From Deltaproteobacteria bacterium (GTDB taxonomy: Bacteria; Desulfobacterota; BSN033; WVXP01), in the NCBI GenBank assembly GCA_019308905.1, contig JAFDHF010000028.1:1-45744 (forward strand): a stretch of 45,744 nucleotides of DNA. The letters run 5' to 3'. The notes under the pieces are model-generated. The model saw only the letters and a program-made list of their open reading frames with translations, did no database searches and was not told the DNA's origin. Each line of letters starts with the position of its first letter. The first letter of the stretch is position 1. Positions 40,412 through 45,744 of this stretch are shown piece after piece. The position numbers and the translations under genes are program-made.

Positions 40412-40858
40412 TCACTCCTGAAAACATGCCAGTCGACTTGCGCGCCTTTCGTGATCGAGGAGCCATTGTTTTCGCCAGAGTCCACCCCCATATCCGACGA
40501 GCTCACCTCTTTTCCCAACCACTCTGTGACACGGGATGATGACTTCAATTGGATTTCTCCCATTTGCCAGGCCGACTGCCCGGAAGGCTTTGCCGTTTCC
40601 GATCCGCGCGGCAATCTCCCCGTATGATCTGGTTTGGCCGTATGGTATCTGAAGGAGCTCTGACCACACCAGTTTAAGAAAATCCGTACCCAGAGGCTCA
40701 AGGTTGAGGCAGAAGGACTGTCTAACTCCCTTGAAATACTCGTCCAGCTGATCCCGGCAGGCAAGGAGTACAGATGGCACCCGCCCCCCTTCATCGTCCC
40801 CCTTTGTTTCGCAGAAGCCAACCTCGTGGATGGCAGAGAAACCCCCCCGTATTCTCAT
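40412..40858 (-). CDS. ogt: Methylated-DNA-protein-cysteine methyltransferase
   Basis: This 148-residue protein has the acceptor motif IIPCHRVVG with Cys110, the helix-turn-helix ahead of it (YGQTRSYGEIAARIGN at 73-88) and RAVGLANGRNP at 93-103 with the arginine finger. It accepts the alkyl group from O6-alkylguanine irreversibly. Length is that of Ogt-type proteins lacking the Ada metal domain; the first 30 residues diverge from the family. It lies 109 bases after the UPF0182 gene on the same strand. The ribosome site is weak, so a shorter start is possible. Confidence 0.92.
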   Translation of the reverse strand: MRIRGGFSAIHEVGFCETKGDDEGGRVPSVLLACRDQLDEYFKGVRQSFCLNLEPLGTDFLKLVWSELLQIPYGQTRSYGEIAARIGNGKAFRAVGLANGRNPIEVIIPCHRVVGKRGELVGYGGGLWRKQWLLDHERRASRLACFQE

Positions 40859-40967
40859 CGGCCCGAGCGGAGAAAGATAGGATATCTGAAAGATCCTGTT
40901 GCCTCTGCGGCCCGCTTCCCGAATCAGCGCACTATCCCTTGACGCCTTTCACCCTCTCCATAACGCT

Positions 40968-43814
40968 CTATTTTTCGGAGGGCACGGTCACGCCTGTCTT
41001 GCTCTCGAGTTTCTCGAGTAATCTTTTCAGCCTGTCCAGCGCCTCCCCATATCCAGCCCAGTCTCCGGTCCTAAGGAGTCTCTGCGCCCTCCTGTACTGG
41101 TCCAGAGCGGAGACGACCAGCTCTCGAATCGATCCTTCTTCTTCCCTCGTCGTCTGCCTCCCCACCTCTGGTAGCTCTGCCTTCTTGAAGATTGCAGCCA
41201 GAGCACTGGCCAGATCCTCCCTCATGACCACCTCGTTTCCATAGGCAACGATCACCCTTTTCAGTTCGGGAATTCCCATGCTTCTTGGAGGGGTTACCGA
41301 CCTGGCCGCCGTCATTCCCACCGTCTTCCTCGTACCTGCAACCCCCGGCTGGGATTCCTGGCTTGCCTGAAGGTAGACGGGCTCCACGTAAAGGAAGGAC
41401 TTTTCAATAGGTATGGCCAGAAGGTTTCCTCTGATAACCCTCGATCCTTTCTGACCCCAGAGAGTCAGTTCCCTCGAGATATGGGTCTGCTGATCGACTC
41501 TGGCCTCCACCTGCATGGGTCCGAAGATGAGTTTCTCTTTCGGGAGCTTGTAGACCAGCAGATCCCCGTAATGAGGCATATCGCTCCGCGCTGCGAGCCA
41601 GGCAATCATGTTGTCCTTCTCCGAAGGCGTAAAGGGAAGCATCAGGAGGAACTCCTCCTTTTTCTCGTCCGGCAGCTTGATGATGATATAATAGGGTTTC
41701 ATCTGCTGCTGGCTGTCGGCATACATCTCCATGGGAACCTGCCAGAGGTCTTCCTGATTGTAGAAGACCTGCACATCCTGCATGTGATAGGATCGATACA
41801 TGGAGGCCTGAATATCGAAAAGATCCCTGGGATAGCGGAGGTGCGATCGCAGGGACTCTGGCATGCGGTCGATGGGTCGGAATAGGCTGGGAAAGATCTC
41901 CATGAAGCTCTGGATAATAGGGTCTGTCCCATCGATCACGTAGAAGGTCACCTTTCCCGTATACGCATTGACCACCGTCTTGACGGAATTGCGTATGTAG
42001 TTGATCTCCAGGCCGAGTTTCTCCGACATCCTGGAGGAATAAGGGTACATGGGACTCGTTGTGTAGCCGTCGAGAATCCAGAAGATATGCCCCTCCGCTA
42101 TGACCAGATAGGGATCACGGTCGAAACTGAGAAAGGGAGCGATCTTCTTCACACGCCTGCTGATGGTCCTGTAGAACATGATCCGGCTTTCAGGAGTGAG
42201 ATAACCGGTGAAGAGGATATCGGTGCTTCGAAAAGAGATTGCGAAAACCAGCCTTCTCACGAAGGAGTTGAGCTGAACCCCTCCGTCTCCACGGTAGGTG
42301 GCATAGACGTTGAGGTCGCCCTTTGGATAGTCGAACTCCTTCTCCTTTGTTCGTACTATGACGTAGTTGTCCGTTTTCTCGCCGTAATAGATCTCCGGGC
42401 GTCTGATTTCAATACCCCTGGTCACCGGGGGTAGGTCTTTGACCCATAGATCAGGAAGCCCCTCCTGGGTCACCTTGTTCACCGGATTCAAGGCCAGTCC
42501 GTAGCCGTGGGTGTACACCAGATGCCGGTTTACCCAGGTTCTGGCCTGGGATGGCAGTTGATCCACCGAAATCTCTCTGGCCGACAAAGTCACCTGCCTG
42601 TAACGACCGTCCAAAAGGTACCGGTCGACGTCGATACCCGAAAACCCGTAATACGACCGAATCGACTGAATCTGCCCGTATGTCTCCTTCAGGGGCCGAT
42701 CGTCCCATATCCGGATGTTTTCCAGGGTCATTGTATTCCTTGCCAGATCTTCTGCTGTAAGATCCTGGTTTGCCACGAAATTCTTCTCGGAAATCTTGTC
42801 GAGGTTGTAAGCCCTCCGGGTGTATTCAATGTTGTAAGCGATGTACCGTCTTTCCTTATCGAGTTCATTGGGCTTCACGACGATCTTCTGCACGAGCGAG
42901 GGAACTACGGCACTCGCCAGTACCATCGCTCCCAGGGTGGATGCAAGACCCAAGAGGATAGCACCCCGGCGAGGCCGAAACATATTGATTGCCAAAAGGA
43001 TGACCAGGGCCACAAGGACGACCATGAGAATTCTGTATGAGACCATCTGGACGTGAATATCCGTGTAGCTTGCCCCGAAGGCGGGCCCCTTGGTGGAGTA
43101 GAGGAGCTGGAAAACCTTCAGCCAGTAACCCCATACTAGAAGTCCTATGATGACTATGCCCAGGGCAGAGAGATGGTTTCTAACGATCGGATCGACCTTC
43201 AGCTTGGGAGGGCTCTGGATCTCTCTGTCAGCCTGTGGGGCACCAAGCTCCATGCGGAAGAGGTTTCCGCGGCTGTATACCAGAAGCACAACCATGGCCG
43301 CGAAGACGACAAAACCCATGAGCCATGCCTTGACGAACAGGTAGAAGGGCAGAGAAAAAACATAGAAGGCCACGTCCCGGCCGAAAATCGGGTCAGAGAT
43401 CCCAAAGGCTTTGGGGTGGAAGTACAGCAGGATCATGCTCCATTTCGCCGAAGCCGCACTCCCTACCATCAGGGCGACGATTATCAAAAAGGCGCTGATA
43501 GCCCAACTGACGGTCCTTTCGCTGATCGGAAGACCCTCCACGGAGATCCCGCCCCTGCCACCGGCCGAGGGGCCGGCCCTTTTCACATACCGACGCGCAA
43601 CAGAGTAGTTGACCCACACGATAAGAAGAAAAACCAATCCAGCACCCAGGCCGACCAGAAGCTTGGAACTCACTGTCGTCAGGAAGACAGAGGAAAAGCC
43701 GAGATGTTGAAACCAGAGCCAGTCGGGATAGAGACTCGACCCCAACCAGCCAAGGGCGATAAGAACGAATACCAAGACGATACCTGCTCGAAAGAGCCCT
43801 GCCTGAATTTTCAT
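40968..43814 (-). CDS. UPF0182 family large membrane protein
   Basis: This 948-residue protein matches the UPF0182/COG1615 family. The N-terminal third has about seven hydrophobic segments (for example AGIVLVFVLIALGWLG at about 7-22), and the rest is a large soluble part likely outside the membrane, containing the family-typical YGFSGIDVDRYLLDGRYRQV near residue 395, kept here in two halves either side of DRYLL. A basic coiled tail closes the protein. GGGAG precedes the ATG at 43814; the frame is open 34 codons earlier without a ribosome site. No activity is known for the family. It is the first of two minus-strand genes, followed by the methyltransferase. Confidence 0.88.
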   Translation of the reverse strand: MKIQAGLFRAGIVLVFVLIALGWLGSSLYPDWLWFQHLGFSSVFLTTVSSKLLVGLGAGLVFLLIVWVNYSVARRYVKRAGPSAGGRGGISVEGLPISERTVSWAISAFLIIVALMVGSAASAKWSMILLYFHPKAFGISDPIFGRDVAFYVFSLPFYLFVKAWLMGFVVFAAMVVLLVYSRGNLFRMELGAPQADREIQSPPKLKVDPIVRNHLSALGIVIIGLLVWGYWLKVFQLLYSTKGPAFGASYTDIHVQMVSYRILMVVLVALVILLAINMFRPRRGAILLGLASTLGAMVLASAVVPSLVQKIVVKPNELDKERRYIAYNIEYTRRAYNLDKISEKNFVANQDLTAEDLARNTMTLENIRIWDDRPLKETYGQIQSIRSYYGFSGIDVDRYLLDGRYRQVTLSAREISVDQLPSQARTWVNRHLVYTHGYGLALNPVNKVTQEGLPDLWVKDLPPVTRGIEIRRPEIYYGEKTDNYVIVRTKEKEFDYPKGDLNVYATYRGDGGVQLNSFVRRLVFAISFRSTDILFTGYLTPESRIMFYRTISRRVKKIAPFLSFDRDPYLVIAEGHIFWILDGYTTSPMYPYSSRMSEKLGLEINYIRNSVKTVVNAYTGKVTFYVIDGTDPIIQSFMEIFPSLFRPIDRMPESLRSHLRYPRDLFDIQASMYRSYHMQDVQVFYNQEDLWQVPMEMYADSQQQMKPYYIIIKLPDEKKEEFLLMLPFTPSEKDNMIAWLAARSDMPHYGDLLVYKLPKEKLIFGPMQVEARVDQQTHISRELTLWGQKGSRVIRGNLLAIPIEKSFLYVEPVYLQASQESQPGVAGTRKTVGMTAARSVTPPRSMGIPELKRVIVAYGNEVVMREDLASALAAIFKKAELPEVGRQTTREEEGSIRELVVSALDQYRRAQRLLRTGDWAGYGEALDRLKRLLEKLESKTGVTVPSEK

Positions 43815-44039
43815 AACGTCTCCCAATCCTACATCAAAGTGCCGGAACCTGGACCACCCTTCCAAGGGGAAAAACCCGTGTCTCCACCGGATCTTGCCGG
43901 GTAGACCTCCCGCCAAGAAATCTAAAGAAACAGAAAGATTATATCCGCATTAAAACCCACTGGCAACAGCAGGGCCCGGAAAAGAAAGCAACGTCTCCTC
44001 CACCTTCCCGGACCACCAGCCACAAGCTCCCCCCAGATC

Positions 44040-44345
44040 TTATCTGAGCCTTGCCCCGCAGTAAGGACAAAAGAGAAAGCCCTCTTGTATGGATTCTCCA
44101 CATCGCGGGCAGCGGTTCTCACCGCCCTTCCACAGGGGTTCGCCTGCCTGGCTGGCCACAGCCCCGCAACTCTCGCAGATCAGGACCGGCTCTCCTCGTT
44201 TTACCGGGAACAGGGGGATGAAAAAGAGTGTCAGATAGTGATCTATCCTGGCGAGAAAAGCTGCCGGCGCCCCACAGGAAGGGCAGATCCGGGGATTGGT
44301 ATCGAGGCGCTTGGTTTTGGGTTGAATCCCTGCGATGAAAATCAT
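44040..44345 (-). CDS. Small protein with two zinc ribbons
   Basis: This 101-residue protein has four CxxC pairs: Cys21/24, Cys57/60, Cys79/82 and Cys93/96, enough for two zinc ribbons. Between the first two pairs is a hydrophobic stretch YLTLFFIPLFPV at 38-48, typical of the zinc-ribbon/membrane-associated group. It may sit at the membrane. The second ribbon (RCPRCGESI to FCPYCGARLR) is of the double-zinc-ribbon kind used for protein contacts. The ATG at 44345 lies back to back with a plus-strand promoter. Function is unknown. Confidence 0.8.
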   Translation of the reverse strand: MIFIAGIQPKTKRLDTNPRICPSCGAPAAFLARIDHYLTLFFIPLFPVKRGEPVLICESCGAVASQAGEPLWKGGENRCPRCGESIQEGFLFCPYCGARLR

Positions 44346-44350
44346 AAAAT
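44322..44350 (+). promoter_or_regulatory. Sigma-70 promoter for the 61-residue protein
   Basis: TTGAAT at 44322-44327 and TAAAAT at 44345-44350 are spaced by exactly 17 bases. Transcription would begin near 44357, about 30 bases before the ATG at 44388. The -10 overlaps the start codon of the divergent zinc-ribbon gene. Confidence 0.55.
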
Positions 44351-44387
44351 ACCGTTCAAAAACCTTTCTTCATGGAGGAAATGCCCG

Positions 44388-44573
44388 ATGGCAGGAGAAC
44401 TGTCGGCAAGTCTCACCCTCAGTAGAGAAGAAATAGCCCATATCTACCAGGGCGGTGTGCTTTCCGTCAAGATTAAGGGAAAAGATACGACCGCCTCGAT
44501 CGAAATCTCCTGCTTGGACGCTCCCCCTTCCAGAGGAACCCACATCCGGTTCAAACACATAAGGGCAGACTGA
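44388..44573 (+). CDS. Unknown 61-residue protein
   Basis: This small frame begins MAGELSASLTLSREEIAHI and codes for 61 residues. GGAGGAA eight to nine bases upstream and a promoter at 44322-44350 support it. The pattern is amphipathic strands followed by helix, ending CLDAPPSRGTHIRFKHIRAD. No family is recognised and no membrane segment is seen. An in-frame open stretch extends back to 44085 but lies antisense to the zinc-ribbon gene and has no ribosome site. A proteomic or comparative check would be needed to be sure it is real. Confidence 0.6.
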   Translation: MAGELSASLTLSREEIAHIYQGGVLSVKIKGKDTTASIEISCLDAPPSRGTHIRFKHIRAD

Positions 44574-45165
44574 GAGCCGAAGAAGGGGATCACCTCTCTT
44601 CCCGCCTCCATGGATAACCAAAAGGCTATCACGGCAGAAATGGTTTATGCAAGATTCACGTGAGGGCCGGGTCCTCTAGGATTCGGCTCCGTTGCCTGCG
44701 GTCAGAGGACCTCTCTCCAGCCGAGCGGGGCCGCAAGACCGGTGCGCCCTGCGAGGATTCGCGTCTGCGCTCTTGAAGACTCGAAGACGGGAAAGGCAGG
44801 TAAGCGAACCTGATTCGGCAGTGCTCTTTTTTTGACTTCATCTGTTTAAGCATGTACAATATGTTAATAACGTGCCGGCAAGGGGCGGAGAAGCCGTTCA
44901 AGCCCATTCGATTTTCTCGGTTCGAAGGTGGATGTATCCAGGCCTATCAAGAAAGAAGCGGCTGTGTTGATACCCAGGGCAAGAGCCTTGGGACCTTCTG
45001 GAGGGGGAAGGAAATCCAGGTGGTTGGAGGCCGGGGAGCTGCAGAGATTGGACCTTTCAAGACCGCTGCTGGAGCCGTATTGCAGTCCTTGTTTTACCGG
45101 CTTGTCGGGGAGCATCGATACCCGCTCGTGCCACGAGGCCGGGCGCTTCATACAGGAGAAAGACC
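44574..45165. other. Long intergenic region with a promoter and hairpins
   Basis: This 592-base gap holds a sigma-70 promoter at 44832-44860 and a perfect 8-bp inverted repeat (GGTCCTCT at 44670-44677, AGAGGACC at 44704-44711). The RNA from the promoter would carry a leader of about 300 bases before the repeat-protein gene. Frames open on both strands there have no ribosome site or family likeness. I could not match the leader to a known riboswitch. Confidence 0.5.
44832..44860 (+). promoter_or_regulatory. Sigma-70 promoter for the tandem-repeat protein gene
   Basis: TTGACT at 44832-44837 and TACAAT at 44855-44860 are spaced by exactly 17 bases. Transcription would start near 44867, giving a leader of about 300 bases. 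Confidence 0.6.
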
Positions 45166-45744
45166 ATGGAAGGGAGTACGAGGCAAAGAATAACTGCCTA
45201 CCTGAAGTACCTGGTCCCTCTACTCATTGCTCTTGCTATCGCCGTCAGCTTCCTGCTCAGGTCGGAACGTAAGAAAGAAGCGGAAAGAACCATAACGGAG
45301 AAGGCAGTAAGACATATCGAGTCGCTCAAGAAAGAGGCCAGAGGTCCGATAGACATAGAAAAGGCTGATCATTTTGTCGATGCCGGGACGGTACTGTCGA
45401 GAAAGGAGCGAAAGGTTGTCGTCACCACGCCCAAAGAGCTTCTGAAAAGCCAATCCATAGGGATGGAATCTCCCATCAAGGTACTGGTCGAGGAGGAGAA
45501 GACATTCATCACCACGCCAAGGCAGCTCATGGAAGACAAAACCGTCGGCCCTCGTACTTCGATCAGGGTCGTCGAGGAGGGCGAGGATGTCATTATAACT
45601 ACCCCCCGGGAACTCCTTGAGAAGAAGTATATCACTCCCGATACTCCTATCAGGCTTGTCAAAGAAGAGGGAAAGGTCGTTACGATTACGGCAACGGAAC
45701 TGCTGAAGGACCGCTCTATTACCCTGGATACGCCCATCAGAATC
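45166..45744 (+). CDS. Membrane-anchored protein of 29-residue tandem repeats (runs off the right edge)
   Basis: The frame from the ATG at 45166 (AGGAG eight bases upstream) is open for 193 codons to the edge. A basic N-terminus is followed by one membrane segment at about 14-31 (KYLVPLLIALAIAVSFLLR), then a charged linker with a coiled-coil look. From residue 83 the protein is a tandem array of exact 29-residue units: 83-111, 112-140, 141-169 and 170 onward. Each reads strand (V-I/V-T-T-P), helix (RELLEK), then strand (TPIRVVEE). I do not recognise the family. Topology by the positive-inside rule puts the repeats outside the cytoplasm. The unit and its spacing suggest a rod or a binding array. 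The C-terminus is not in the window. Confidence 0.85.
   Translation, partial: MEGSTRQRITAYLKYLVPLLIALAIAVSFLLRSERKKEAERTITEKAVRHIESLKKEARGPIDIEKADHFVDAGTVLSRKERKVVVTTPKELLKSQSIGMESPIKVLVEEEKTFITTPRQLMEDKTVGPRTSIRVVEEGEDVIITTPRELLEKKYITPDTPIRLVKEEGKVVTITATELLKDRSITLDTPIRI
45412..45744 (+). repeat. 87-bp tandem coding repeat
   Basis: Units begin at 45412, 45499, 45586 and 45673, each 87 bases, and the fourth is cut by the edge. The DNA is much more diverged between units than the protein, so the array is old and kept by selection on the protein rather than newly amplified. Confidence 0.8.

Noticed and set aside
44861-45165. A cyclic-di-GMP riboswitch in the leader of the repeat-protein gene
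   Set aside because: A GGGCAA..GCC fragment caught my eye, but the conserved core and tetraloop-receptor parts are not there.
45369-45737. A minus-strand frame with serine/valine-rich repeats
   Set aside because: The repeats mirror the 87-bp units of the plus-strand gene, which has a ribosome site and membrane anchor.

Overview
The window looks like a chromosomal segment of an anaerobic, Gram-negative, GC-rich bacterium, most likely of the Desulfobacterota (former Deltaproteobacteria). That placement is inference from gene content: oxygen-sensitive 2-hydroxyacyl-CoA dehydratase subunits, three sigma-54-type (NtrC-family) regulators, a lipid-A-type acyltransferase, a PilT-like ATPase, Mpl/LdcA peptidoglycan recycling enzymes, CcsA cytochrome c assembly and the TreT/DUF5752 pair. 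I saw no rRNA, tRNA, CRISPR array, insertion sequence or phage gene.

Layout. 1-2165 (minus): two 2-hydroxyacyl-CoA dehydratase family subunits, the second cut by the left edge. 2309-5152 (plus): a promoter, a MoxR-type AAA ATPase and a translationally coupled TraB/DUF5682-like protein. 5221-8379 (minus): a metallo-hydrolase, a DUF5752 protein and trehalose synthase TreT. 8551-12216 (plus): a DUF1786 ASKHA-fold protein, an HDOD protein with a lone histidine-kinase dimerisation domain, and a PAP2-family membrane protein. 12175-13542 (minus): an NtrC-family regulator. 13705-16391 (plus): operator-like repeats, a promoter, a fused 3-hydroxyacyl-CoA dehydrogenase/enoyl-CoA hydratase and a small membrane protein. 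16525-20548 (minus): a Ski2-like helicase, an Rpe-like barrel, YacG, an FmdB-type zinc ribbon and a 56-residue protein.

20810-31930 (plus) is the most coherent block: a strong promoter, two ketosynthases (the second with a Cys-His-Gln site), a membrane histidine kinase, its NtrC-type response regulator, a well-formed sigma-54 promoter, a receiver/HD-GYP protein coupled to an unknown protein, then CcsA, an ArsA-type ATPase and a NUDIX hydrolase. The simplest reading is a two-component system sitting with a lipid or polyketide-like ketosynthase pair and driving a cyclic-di-GMP-type output through the sigma-54 promoter.

32008-34057 (minus): an enolase-superfamily enzyme and a lysophospholipid acyltransferase overlapping by 116 bp. 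34555-36706: a third NtrC-type regulator with a terminator-like hairpin upstream of it, and a stand-alone receiver. 36731-39087 (minus): LdcA and Mpl, joined by an ATGA overlap. 39266-40375 (plus): a PilT-like ATPase. 40412-44345 (minus): methylguanine methyltransferase, a UPF0182 membrane protein and a zinc-ribbon protein. 44322-45744 (plus): a 61-residue protein and, at the right edge, a membrane-anchored protein built from exact 29-residue tandem repeats, which I do not recognise and rate the most novel-looking gene here.
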